A DNA stretch of 64,000 nucleotides from Sinomonas notoginsengisoli (GTDB lineage Bacteria; Actinomycetota; Actinomycetes; Actinomycetales; Micrococcaceae). A program made the translations under genes and the position numbers. The stretch is taken from assembly GCF_021554725.1 (NCBI RefSeq), contig NZ_JAIZDP010000010.1:38150-102149 (forward strand). The letters run 5' to 3'. Numbering within the stretch: position 1 is the first letter of the stretch; each line of letters opens with the position of its first letter. This document shows positions 8,369 through 15,701 of this stretch, one piece after another. The notes beneath the pieces are model-generated. The model had not been told where the DNA came from. It was given only the letters and a program-made list of their open reading frames with translations, and did not search any database.

Positions 8369-9246
8369 TTGACCGCGCCGGCGGTGAGGCCCGCGACGAT
8401 CTTGCGCTGGAACACCAGGACGAGGATCACCAACGGGACGGTGACGATCGTTCCGGCTGCCATGACGGCGGTGTACGGCTCCTGGTGCGGCTGGGCGCCC
8501 GCGAAGAACGCGATCGCCACGGTCACCGTACGCGTCGCGTCCGAGGACAGCTGGCTCGCGATCAGGAACTCGTTCCAGGCCGAGATGAAGGCGAGGATCG
8601 CCGTCGTGAACGTGGCCGGTGCGGCGAGCGGGAGGATCACCTTCCGGAACGCCTGGCCCTGGGTGCAGCCGTCGATGCGCGCGGATTCCTCGAGCTCCCA
8701 CGGCATCTCGCGGAAGAAGGAGGTCAGGGTGTACACCGTCAGCGGAAGCACGAACGAGATGTTCGGGATGATGAGCGCCTGGTAGCTGCCCATCCAGCCG
8801 ATGTTCGTGAACAGCTGGAACAGCGGCGTCACGATCGCGACGCCCGGGAACATCGAGGCGCCGAGGATGAAGCCCATGACCGCGAACTTGAACCGGAAGT
8901 TCAGCCGCGCGAGCGCGTAGGCGGCGAAGACGCCGACCACGAGGGCGACAATCGTGGTCACGCCCGCGACGAGCAGGCTGTTGAGGAGGTTCCGGCCGAA
9001 GTGGTTGCCGCGGTTCTCATCGAACACCGTCGCGAAGTTGTCCCATGTGACATGCGTGGGCCAGAACGACGGGTCGAACGTGAAGGCGGTGTCCCGGAAG
9101 GCCGTGACGATCATCCAGTAGGCCGGCAGGAGGCACCAGACGAGGATGATCGCCGCGGAGATATAGGTGCGGACCTGCCCCCAGTCAAACTTGCGACGGC
9201 GCTCGGACACTGTCGCCGTGCGCGGGAGTGTGGCGGTGGCGGCCAT
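8365..9246 (-). CDS. Carbohydrate ABC transporter permease, MalG type
   Basis: 293 residues, six membrane segments. The N-terminus is cytosolic, the first segment is YISAAIILVWCLLPAYWMIV. The EAA loop that docks on the ATPase is clear: EESARIDGCTQGQAFRKVIL followed by PLAAP. It pairs with the MalF-type permease one base upstream. No ATP-binding subunit is encoded in the operon, so a shared MsiK-type ATPase encoded elsewhere is expected, as known for many actinobacterial sugar importers. Confidence 0.93.
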   Translation of the reverse strand: MAATATLPRTATVSERRRKFDWGQVRTYISAAIILVWCLLPAYWMIVTAFRDTAFTFDPSFWPTHVTWDNFATVFDENRGNHFGRNLLNSLLVAGVTTIVALVVGVFAAYALARLNFRFKFAVMGFILGASMFPGVAIVTPLFQLFTNIGWMGSYQALIIPNISFVLPLTVYTLTSFFREMPWELEESARIDGCTQGQAFRKVILPLAAPATFTTAILAFISAWNEFLIASQLSSDATRTVTVAIAFFAGAQPHQEPYTAVMAAGTIVTVPLVILVLVFQRKIVAGLTAGAVK

Positions 9247-9247
9247 G

Positions 9248-10255
9248 TCACTTCCTTCCCGACGAGGTGGCTGCCACGGCGTTCGCGCCGAGGAAGCGGA
9301 CGAAGATGAACGCCACGATGAAGATCACGATGAAGGTGATCGTCGAGAGCGCGGCGGCGCTGTTGAAGCCTTGGCGGATCTGGTCGACCACGAGGATCGA
9401 GAGTGTCGAGGTGTTGTTGGCGCCCTGCGTCATGATGTACGGCAGGTCGAACATGCGCAGCGCGTCGAGGGCGCGGAACAGGATCGCCACCATGAGTGCC
9501 GGCTTGACCAGCGGGAGCGTGATCTGCGTGAATCGCTGCCACGCATTGGCACCGTCCACCTTCGCGGCCTCATAGACCTCGTCCGGGATGAGCTGCAGAC
9601 CCGCGAGGATCAGGAGGGCCATGAACGGCGTGGTCTTCCAGACGTCCGAGATGATGATCGCCCACTTGGCTGGCCATTCAGAACCGGTCCAGAGGATCTG
9701 GGTGCCGAAGACCTTGTTGGCGATGCCGTCGAAGGCGAAGATGAAGAACCACAGCTTCGCTGTCACTGCAGTCGGGATGGCCCACGGCACGAGGACGGCG
9801 GCGCGGACCGCACTACGCCCGCGGAAGGAGCGCGCCATGATGACGGCCATCCAGAATCCGATCACGGTCTCGAGGACCACGGTGACGATCGCGAAGAAGA
9901 AGGTCGTGCTCATCGAGTTCCAGAACTGGGCGCCGAGAGTTCCCGCTGGGCAGGCCTGGCCGCCGCACTGCTGGAGGAGCCAATTGGTGTAGTTGTCGAC
10001 ACCGGCGGGACCGCCGGCCTCGAAGAGTCCTGTGCTCGCGTTGAGGGTCTCGTCCTTCTGGAAGGACATGATGATGGCGTTGACCACCGGGTAGATGATC
10101 ACAATCGCCAGGAGGATAAGCGTCGGCAGCAGGAGCGTATAGGCCCAGCGCCCCTGCGTGACCAGCTTGCGGTCGGCGCTCTCCCGCTTGGGCATGTGGT
10201 GCACCGTCGTCGGTGCGGTCTGCTCTGTGGAGCGTGAAGGGACCTCAGTGGACAT
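9248..10255 (-). CDS. Carbohydrate ABC transporter permease, MalF type
   Basis: 335 residues. The first membrane segment is YTLLLPTLILLAIVIIYPVV, followed by a periplasmic loop with two Cys (QQCGGQACPAG). The EAA loop is YEAAKVDGANAWQRFTQITL then PLVKPAL. The start ATG at 10,255 is preceded by an AGGAGTC-like site. It sits 96 bp downstream of the binding-protein gene, separated from it by hairpins, and 1 bp upstream of the MalG-type gene. Confidence 0.93.
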   Translation of the reverse strand: MSTEVPSRSTEQTAPTTVHHMPKRESADRKLVTQGRWAYTLLLPTLILLAIVIIYPVVNAIIMSFQKDETLNASTGLFEAGGPAGVDNYTNWLLQQCGGQACPAGTLGAQFWNSMSTTFFFAIVTVVLETVIGFWMAVIMARSFRGRSAVRAAVLVPWAIPTAVTAKLWFFIFAFDGIANKVFGTQILWTGSEWPAKWAIIISDVWKTTPFMALLILAGLQLIPDEVYEAAKVDGANAWQRFTQITLPLVKPALMVAILFRALDALRMFDLPYIMTQGANNTSTLSILVVDQIRQGFNSAAALSTITFIVIFIVAFIFVRFLGANAVAATSSGRK

Positions 10256-10289
10256 GATGACTCCTGTTCTCCCCTGTCCGGAGGGATTT

Positions 10290-10345
10290 CTCCCCTATGG
10301 GGAGGGAAGGGGATGGCCCGGCGCCGCGGGGACGCCAGGCCATCC
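10290..10345 (-). terminator. Intergenic hairpins between binding protein and permeases
   Basis: Two inverted repeats lie in the 96-bp gap: CTCCCC-TAT-GGGGAG (10,290-10,304) and GGATGGCC...GGCCATCC (10,311-10,318 with 10,338-10,345, 19-base loop). Stem-loops at this place commonly stabilise the binding-protein mRNA or attenuate transcription into the permease genes so that more binding protein is made. There is no U-run, so partial termination is an inference. Confidence 0.45.
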
Positions 10346-10351
10346 CGAGGG

Positions 10352-11647
10352 CTACTTGGCCGCGGAGATGGCCGACTGCATGTCGCTCAGGGCCTGGTCC
10401 ACGGACTTCTCGCCCTTGAGGGCCGAGTAGGAGTTGTCCTGGATGGCCTTCGTGACAGCCGGGTAGAACGGGCTGACCGGGCGCGGGACCGCGTTCTGGA
10501 TCGACGTCAGCAGGGTCGGCAGGTATGGGAGCTTGCTCGTGAGCGCTGAATCCGAGTAGAGGTTCGAGAGCACCGGAGCCAGCGAGCCCTGGAGCGCGAA
10601 CGCCTTCTGCTGCTCAGCGCTGGTCATGAACTTCAGGAAGTCCAAGGCCGTCGCCTTGTTCTTGGAGTAGACGCTCACGGCGGCGTTGTGGCCACCGAGC
10701 GACGAGGCACCGGGGCCGTCCTTGCCCGGAAGCGGGGCGACGCCGAACTTGTCCGCAACCTTGGACGAGCCATCAGTCTTGGACGCGATGTTGTACACGT
10801 AGGGCCAGTTGCGGAGGAAGAGGAGCTTGCCGTCCTGGAAGGCGGTACGGCTGTCTTCTTCCTTGTAGGTGATAGCCTCCGGCGCGATATTGCCGCTCTT
10901 GAAGGCCTCCACGAGCTTGTTCAGGCCCGCCTTGGACTCGGGCGAGTTCACGGTGGCCTTGCCCGAATCATCGACGACCTTGCCGCCCCACGTGTTGATG
11001 GCCTCAGAGGCGTTGACCGTCAGGCCCTCGTACTTCTGGAACTGGCCTGCGTAGCAGCCCATATTGTTCTTCTTCGCGGTCGAGCACATGCCCATCATCT
11101 CGTCCCACGTCTTGGGCGGAGTGGGCACCAGATCCTTGCGGTAGTAAAGCAGACCACCGTCAGAGGACTGGGGGGCTGCGTAGAGCGTGCCACCGTAGGT
11201 GGCAGTCTTGACCGTCGCGGGCAGCATCCCGTTCGTGTCGATGGTCATCTTGTCCTTGAGGGGCTGAAGCCAGCCCTTGGCCGCGAACTCGGCCGTCCAG
11301 ACGACGTCGACGTCGACCACGTCGTAGTTAGCGTCCTTCGCCTGGAAGTGCTGGACGAGGTCGTCGTGCTGCTGGTCGGCGGAGTCCGACTGCTCCTTGA
11401 ACGTGACCTTCTCATTCGGATGGGAGGAGTTCCACTTGTCGACCATCGGCTGGACGACGTTGGAGTTGTCCTTGCCCTGAACGTAGGTGATCGGTCCGCG
11501 GCCGTCGACGTTGCTGCCCGCGTCCCCTCCGCCAGCGCTTCCCCCGCCCCCTCCACTGGACCCGCCGCTGCAGGCCGAGAGTGCCAGGGCTAGGACGCTA
11601 GCCACCGCGAGAGGAGAGGAATACCTGGAGAACTTGCGGTTTCTCAT
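10352..11647 (-). CDS. ABC transporter sugar-binding lipoprotein
   Basis: 431 residues from the ATG at 11,647, which has AGGAG about 7 nt upstream; an in-frame extension to 11,716 has no such site. The signal peptide MRNRKFSRYSSPLAVASVLA ends in a lipobox LSAC, followed by a Ser/Gly linker. The mature chain shows family-1 features: YVQGKDNSNVVQPMVDKWNS, DVVDVDVVWTAEFAAKGWLQ, YRKDLVPTPPKTWDEMM and FLRNWPYVYN. These resemble trehalose/maltose or alpha-glucoside binding proteins. First gene of the LacI-controlled operon. Confidence 0.92.
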   Translation of the reverse strand: MRNRKFSRYSSPLAVASVLALALSACSGGSSGGGGGSAGGGDAGSNVDGRGPITYVQGKDNSNVVQPMVDKWNSSHPNEKVTFKEQSDSADQQHDDLVQHFQAKDANYDVVDVDVVWTAEFAAKGWLQPLKDKMTIDTNGMLPATVKTATYGGTLYAAPQSSDGGLLYYRKDLVPTPPKTWDEMMGMCSTAKKNNMGCYAGQFQKYEGLTVNASEAINTWGGKVVDDSGKATVNSPESKAGLNKLVEAFKSGNIAPEAITYKEEDSRTAFQDGKLLFLRNWPYVYNIASKTDGSSKVADKFGVAPLPGKDGPGASSLGGHNAAVSVYSKNKATALDFLKFMTSAEQQKAFALQGSLAPVLSNLYSDSALTSKLPYLPTLLTSIQNAVPRPVSPFYPAVTKAIQDNSYSALKGEKSVDQALSDMQSAISAAK

Positions 11648-11759
11648 GCTCGACTCCTGTATCGGTCGAGGAGGCATGCTCGGCCGGATCCACCCGGTGC
11701 CGCATTGCCGCCCCAATGTTGTGTGGTGGACCTCACACTAGGTGCGGGGTTGCTCGGAG

Positions 11760-11775
11760 TGCAAGCGCTTACGCA
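11760..11775. promoter_or_regulatory. LacI-type operator upstream of the sugar ABC operon
   Basis: TGCAAGCGCTTACGCA contains the perfect palindrome AAGCGCTT (11,763-11,770) with the central CG typical of LacI/CcpA-class operators. It sits 113 bp upstream of the binding-protein ATG, on a region otherwise without genes. The LacI gene at 7036-8049 in the same operon is the likely ligand, giving autoregulation. Confidence 0.65.
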
Positions 11776-11893
11776 GATCGTTTCCTCCCCGTGACCTTCT
11801 CCCCAGCACCCGGTACCAGGGCACCAGAATCCACGTGCAGGGCACCCCCCAAGAGGAGCACCCTGCAGCATGCTCTGAGCCGAGACAGACCGA

Positions 11894-12150
11894 CTACTCC
11901 GGCTTGTCCCCCGTGAAGATCTCGGTGATCTTGCCGCCGAGGCCCTTGACGTTCTCGGTCACGTCCTCGACGAGGTCCTTAGCGTGCTGGCCGACGTCAC
12001 CCGAGAAGAACTCCTTGACGTTCTCGGCAGCACCCGAGGCGAAGTCCTTACGTTCTCGGCAGCCTCCGCTGCGAACTCCTTGCCCTTGTCCATCGCGGCG
12101 CCGAAGCCGTCCTTCGCACCGTCGGCGGCGCCGTTGTTGCCCTCGCTCAT
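11894..12150 (-). pseudogene. CsbD-like / Ala-Glu-rich stress protein with a one-base frameshift
   Basis: From the ATG at 12,150 the protein reads MSEGNNGAADGAKDGFGAAM, then DKGKEFAAEAAENV. At about 12,050 one G is missing compared with the near-identical repeat 40 bases further on (…CTTGACGTTCTCGGCAGC versus …CTTACGTTCTCGGCAGC on the plus strand). Restoring it gives a continuous ~85-residue protein with repeats KDFASGAAENVKEFFSGDVG and a C-terminus ending in TEIFTGDKPE. As sequenced, the frame runs on in a Ser/Arg-rich nonsense tail to 11,959. Either a real mutation or a sequencing error. Small highly charged helical protein, probably stress-related. Confidence 0.6.
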
Positions 12151-12256
12151 TCCTCTACCTCCTGTCCTGGCCGGTCAGGGCCGCACTGGGGTGGGCGAGA
12201 ATGCTCCCCATGCACTCAACGTAGGCGGCTGCCCAGGTTGGTTCAAGGTGGCCGAG

Positions 12257-12901
12257 TCAGCGGACGCGCTCGGCCCGGCTGAACCTTGCACGTGCACCCG
12301 AGGTGATGTGCACAAGCACGGGTGCCGAGAAGCCCATGACGAGTTCAAGTCCGCTGACTATCCGCTCGACGTCCGCGGCGATGGCGCCGGGATCGGCGCC
12401 CTGACGCGCCACCAGCCTCACCCGCAGGGACGTCCGTCCCTCGAAATCCAGCGCGACAACGCTGCTGCCGAGCACGTCCTTGCGTGGCGCGAGAGCCGTT
12501 CGGACAGCCTGTTCGACTGCTGCAGCGGCGATGCTCACCCGCCCCGGCGCCTCGCCGAGGGTGAACTCCCCGCCCGGCCCGGCACCGCCGTCCGGACCGG
12601 TCGAGGCTACGAGGTCCCGGCGGCCTTTCCCCTGCTGCGCGACCCACCAGACCATGAGGAGCTCGATGACGATGGCGGCGAGCGTCAGGAGCAGCCACAG
12701 CCAGGACACCCTCGTTCCGGCAACCCGGGACCCCTCGAACACCGTGCCCACCGCTTCCGCGGCGGAGGGCGCCCATCCATGCCACCACACGGCGATGAAG
12801 GGGATGGTTGCCAGCAGTACGAGCAGGGCGCCCGCCATCAGGACGGCGAGCCCGAAAAGGAAGATGAGAACTCGGTTGAGCGCCCGCGGGGTGCCATTCA
12901 C
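12257..12901 (-). CDS. amaP: AmaP-like membrane anchor of the Asp23/Gls24 system
   Basis: 214 residues from a GTG at 12,901, which overlaps the upstream stop as GTGA. Two membrane segments near the N-terminus (RVLIFLFGLAVLMAGALLVL and WLWLLLTLAAIVIELLMVWW) are followed by a soluble alkaline-shock-like domain (GEAPGRVSIAAAAVEQAVRT, then VVALDFEGRTSLRVRLVARQ). In Staphylococcus AmaP anchors Asp23 at the membrane; here it ends a five-gene operon with two Asp23-like proteins. The longer frame to 13,381 is rejected because it runs antisense-like through the next gene. Confidence 0.8.
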   Translation of the reverse strand: MNGTPRALNRVLIFLFGLAVLMAGALLVLLATIPFIAVWWHGWAPSAAEAVGTVFEGSRVAGTRVSWLWLLLTLAAIVIELLMVWWVAQQGKGRRDLVASTGPDGGAGPGGEFTLGEAPGRVSIAAAAVEQAVRTALAPRKDVLGSSVVALDFEGRTSLRVRLVARQGADPGAIAADVERIVSGLELVMGFSAPVLVHITSGARARFSRAERVR

Positions 12902-13524
12902 GCCCCGACCACCCCCGCTCCCTCGACACGCACGCGCAGCTGCGGATACGGCGCCGGTCGCAGCCGCATGAGTTCGTCCTCGGTGGCCGTCAGCACATCC
13001 TCGGCCCGGACGGGGATGCCCGACGTGGGCCGGACAATGACGATCGCCTCGCGCTCGGTGATCACCACGGTGACCTGCTCCGGGCGCACGAGTGCCGCTG
13101 CGCGCGCCCGGCGGGCGAGCGTGGAGGCGAGCACCTCGTCGTCGACCACGACGGCGATCCGACGGCCGGGCAGCGATCGCCTCCCCCGCCGTCCTGGTGT
13201 GAGCGCAAGGACGACCAGGAAGAGGCCCACCATGGCGATCACGCCGCCGATGAGCCCAAGCAGACCGCGGTTGACTCCCTCGGGCAGGCCCGCCACTCTT
13301 CGGGCGGCGGTTTCGGGGTCGACGAGCCACGCTGGCTGGCCGAACGCCTGGAGCGTGGATTCCAGGAGCACGTACGCACATCCGATGGCCACGGCAAGGG
13401 CGACGAGACCCGCCACGTAGGCACGCGAGGAACTCGTCTCGCGGCGCACGGCAGATTCGAGTCCGTGCTCGGATGCGCCCGGCCTGATGGCACCTGGGAC
13501 CTGGGTTGCGGACCTCTCAGCCAC
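12898..13524 (-). CDS. DUF6286-like two-helix membrane protein
   Basis: 208 residues from the GTG at 13,524, which has GGGGGAG about 8 nt upstream and overlaps the previous gene by 8 bp. It has membrane segments AYVAGLVALAVAIGCAYVLL and LLGLIGGVIAMVGLFLVVLA, then a soluble domain with RIAVVVDDEVLASTLARRAR and EQVTVVITEREAIVIVRPTS. The layout mirrors AmaP, and such proteins accompany Gls24 clusters in actinobacteria. Exact role unknown. Confidence 0.7.
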   Translation of the reverse strand: MAERSATQVPGAIRPGASEHGLESAVRRETSSSRAYVAGLVALAVAIGCAYVLLESTLQAFGQPAWLVDPETAARRVAGLPEGVNRGLLGLIGGVIAMVGLFLVVLALTPGRRGRRSLPGRRIAVVVDDEVLASTLARRARAAALVRPEQVTVVITEREAIVIVRPTSGIPVRAEDVLTATEDELMRLRPAPYPQLRVRVEGAGVVGA

Positions 13525-13966
13525 GGCCTGGCTCCCCCGCCGGTGCGAACGCCGCGATGGGGCGTCCGACCCGAACCCCGGAGATACGGAGGTCCACTCG
13601 CGAGAGCGTCGCCCCACTGAGTCTCGAGACGGACTCGAGGATGCGCCCTTTGGCTGACGCCGAGCGTTCCCACACGCTCCCACCCCACACGTGGAGATCG
13701 TCGGGCCCCACCACATCTGCCAGCGGCGGAATGGCAACGGGCGCCGTGAGGCGGAGGGCGAGCAGGCCGGCGTCGTCCGTCCAGTCCGCCCGAACGTCCG
13801 AGGGCCGGACGCCCAACTCAACCGCGGCAGCAACCTTGGCGAGGATGGTCAGCGCCTCCGTGCTCACGCGGTTGAGCCCCGCGTGCATTCGCTCTGCTCG
13901 AGGCTCGTGCGACGGCGGTGGGGGAACCGAGTGCGGGTCGCCTTCGGGGCCGGGGAGCGAGTTCAC
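13517..13966 (-). CDS. Asp23/Gls24-related hypothetical protein
   Basis: 149 residues from the GTG at 13,966, overlapping the stop of the small membrane gene as GTGA. The first ~25 residues are Pro-rich. The rest (RVSTEALTILAKVAAAVELG, then LLALRLTAPVAIPPLADV and a C-terminal SRVDLRISGVRVGRP) has the alternating helix-strand pattern of alkaline-shock proteins but is diverged. The longer frame to 14,209 overlaps the next gene and is low-complexity, so I reject it. Confidence 0.55.
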   Translation of the reverse strand: MNSLPGPEGDPHSVPPPPSHEPRAERMHAGLNRVSTEALTILAKVAAAVELGVRPSDVRADWTDDAGLLALRLTAPVAIPPLADVVGPDDLHVWGGSVWERSASAKGRILESVSRLSGATLSRVDLRISGVRVGRPIAAFAPAGEPGRG

Positions 13967-14154
13967 GAGGAGGATCGCCGCCCGAGCAGAGCCTCCCAGA
14001 CGCTCCGTAGATCGAGGCGCCCCTCGGCGGCACGGCCGAGGACTGCGCCGACAAACATGAACACGAGGGACCCAAGGAAGCCCCACACACCGAACTGGAA
14101 GGACATGAACGCGAGGAACGCCCCCACACCGATGCCTACGACGACCAGATTCAC
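13963..14154 (-). CDS. DUF2273-like small integral membrane protein
   Basis: 63 residues, starting GTG at 14,154 in a GTGA overlap with the Asp23 gene. It is almost entirely membrane: NLVVVGIGVGAFLAFMSFQF and WGFLGSLVFMFVGAVLGRAA, ending in a charged helix (EGRLDLRSVWEALLGRR). DUF2273 proteins occur next to asp23 and amaP in Gram-positive bacteria and are thought to help anchor the complex. Confidence 0.75.
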   Translation of the reverse strand: MNLVVVGIGVGAFLAFMSFQFGVWGFLGSLVFMFVGAVLGRAAEGRLDLRSVWEALLGRRSSS

Positions 14155-14621
14155 TGCACCTCGATTCCGGGCTGCCTGACGCCCTGACGTGCCTCCCCGA
14201 TGAAGACATCGGTGATCTCGACGTTGACTTCGATGACCGTCAGCCCGGTCAGCCCCTCGACCGCACGGTACACCGCCGCCCGGACTGCATCTGCCAGCTG
14301 CTGCAGTGGAACGCCGTACTCCGCCACGAGCGTGATGTCGACGGCGGCCTGCTCCTGCCCGACTTCTGCACGGACACCGGCGGCGTGGTCGCTCGGCGTC
14401 TGGACTACGGCATCGCGGATGGCCCCGAGCGCGCGGGACGGTGCCGTGCCGAGCGAGTGCACGCCGGGCACCTCGCGGGCTGCTGCGGCAGCGACCTTGG
14501 CAACGGCGGCCTCATGGACGACCGTCCGCCCGGTCGCCGCGGGATTCTCGGTGCCGCGCACTTGGGGGTATCCGGCGGCGTGCGCGGGCCCCTCCCCCAT
14601 GGCGCCTGGTTGTTGGGTCAC
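14151..14621 (-). CDS. Asp23/Gls24 envelope stress protein
   Basis: 156 residues from the GTG at 14,621, chosen because AAGGGGA lies 7 nt upstream; an in-frame GTG at 14,648 would add nine residues. The alkaline-shock domain is clear: GRTVVHEAAVAKVAAAAARE, VPGVHSLG, then AAVDITLVAEYGVPLQQLAD, AVRAAVYRAVEGLTGLTVIE and VNVEITDVFI. It heads the operon asp23-DUF2273-asp23-like-DUF6286-amaP in which every junction overlaps. It likely coats the inner face of the membrane with its partners. Confidence 0.85.
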   Translation of the reverse strand: MTQQPGAMGEGPAHAAGYPQVRGTENPAATGRTVVHEAAVAKVAAAAAREVPGVHSLGTAPSRALGAIRDAVVQTPSDHAAGVRAEVGQEQAAVDITLVAEYGVPLQQLADAVRAAVYRAVEGLTGLTVIEVNVEITDVFIGEARQGVRQPGIEVQ

Positions 14622-14792
14622 CGTGCCGTCCCCTTCCGCCTGCTGCACCTACGGGCACCACATTAGTTGGGCACCACCTTAGTACGGCCAACCGGCACTG
14701 GCCCGGCACGCGCGCCTGTGACAGCATGGCACACAAGAACTCTCACGGATGGGCCTGGCTGGGGAGCCTCGCACACAGTGAAGGGGAACATC

Positions 14793-15155
14793 GTGACCGT
14801 TCCAGCAGGTCCCATGGGAGAGGCATCCGCCGGAGGCGGTTGGCACGTCGGCCCGCTGCCGCCCGAGCCCGTCCCGCCCGAGGTCCTCGAACTCTTCGAC
14901 GGGGAGCAGCTCCGTCTGCTCGAGGGATTCGTCCTCACCGCGCCGCTCGACCGTCGCCCGGGAACCGTCAACGTGCTGCTCCGGAAGCCCCCGGCGCGTG
15001 GCCGTGAGGTGCTCGTGCTGTTGCGCGAGGCCAAAACGCCCGATCTGGTCGATCCGGTCGACGCCGGCGGAGCGCTCCTCTTCAGCTTCGAAGCCGGAGC
15101 GCACGACGACGGCGCTCGCCTCCTGCTGCTGACCCTGCGGTCATGGTCTGCGTGA
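14793..15155 (+). CDS. Hypothetical protein
   Basis: 120 residues from a GTG at 14,793 with GAAGGGGAA upstream. It begins VTVPAGPMGEASAGGGWHVG and contains PPEVLELFDGEQLRLLEGFV and VNVLLRKPPARGREVLVLLR. No membrane segment or known motif. Acidic and Leu-rich, probably a small soluble domain. Diverges from the asp23 operon and lies alone on this strand. No function suggested. Confidence 0.5.
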   Translation: MTVPAGPMGEASAGGGWHVGPLPPEPVPPEVLELFDGEQLRLLEGFVLTAPLDRRPGTVNVLLRKPPARGREVLVLLREAKTPDLVDPVDAGGALLFSFEAGAHDDGARLLLLTLRSWSA

Positions 15156-15224
15156 CGGACGAGCTCGAGCGGGAGGTTGGTTCACCGATCCTCGGGCTGC
15201 TCGCCGTCGCCGAGTCGGGCCGGC

Positions 15225-15701
15225 TCAACCCATCGAGAAGAGGTGAATGACGACCCGGTCGGGGTACCGCTCGCCCCTGCCGACGAACAGGGTGCGGTTG
15301 ACCCAATCCCAGGCCGGCGAGGAGGTCCGCAGGCGCACGGCGCAGCGGAAGTAGATCTCGGAAGGCGCCACTTCCTCGCCACGGACAAGGCGGGCCATGG
15401 CCTCAGGGCTCCCTGAGCGGAGGGCGGCGTTGTCCACCGAGATGATAGCGCCGTCCTCCGTCTCGATCGCATAGCGCGCCTCAAGTTAGCTGAGCTCGGG
15501 CGAGTGGAGGGTCTGGAAGTCCGCCCCGCCCGCCAGGATGCGGCCCGTGAGGCGCGGGCCGGTGACGGTTCCGCCTGTGATCCCGATGATCCGGCGGTGG
15601 CCTTCCGGAGTGGGCCCAACGTCGATCGGCTCCGCGATGAGCACCGAGAGGGTTCCGACGTATTCGAGGGCAGGCGCCTGTGGGACCGGATTCGAGGTCA
15701 T
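15225..15701 (-). pseudogene. DUF3237-family gene interrupted by an in-frame stop
   Basis: The ATG at 15,701 opens MTSNPVPQAPALEYVGTLSV, then EPIDVGPTPEGHRRIIGITG and GGADFQTLHSPELS, all typical of DUF3237. Codon 72 is TAA (15,486-15,488). Downstream, in the same frame, the family sequence continues: LEARYAIETEDGAIISVDNA, GEEVAPSEIYFRCAVRL and WDWVNRTLFVGRGERYPDRV. So a single base change, not a frameshift, splits a normal 158-codon gene. The start overlaps the hydrolase stop (ATGA), so this was the last gene of the transporter-hydrolase operon. DUF3237 function is poorly known. Confidence 0.8.

Noticed and set aside
9167..10237. 356-codon plus-strand frame over the MalF permease
   Set aside because: Highly charged His/Arg/Asp composition typical of antisense to membrane protein genes.
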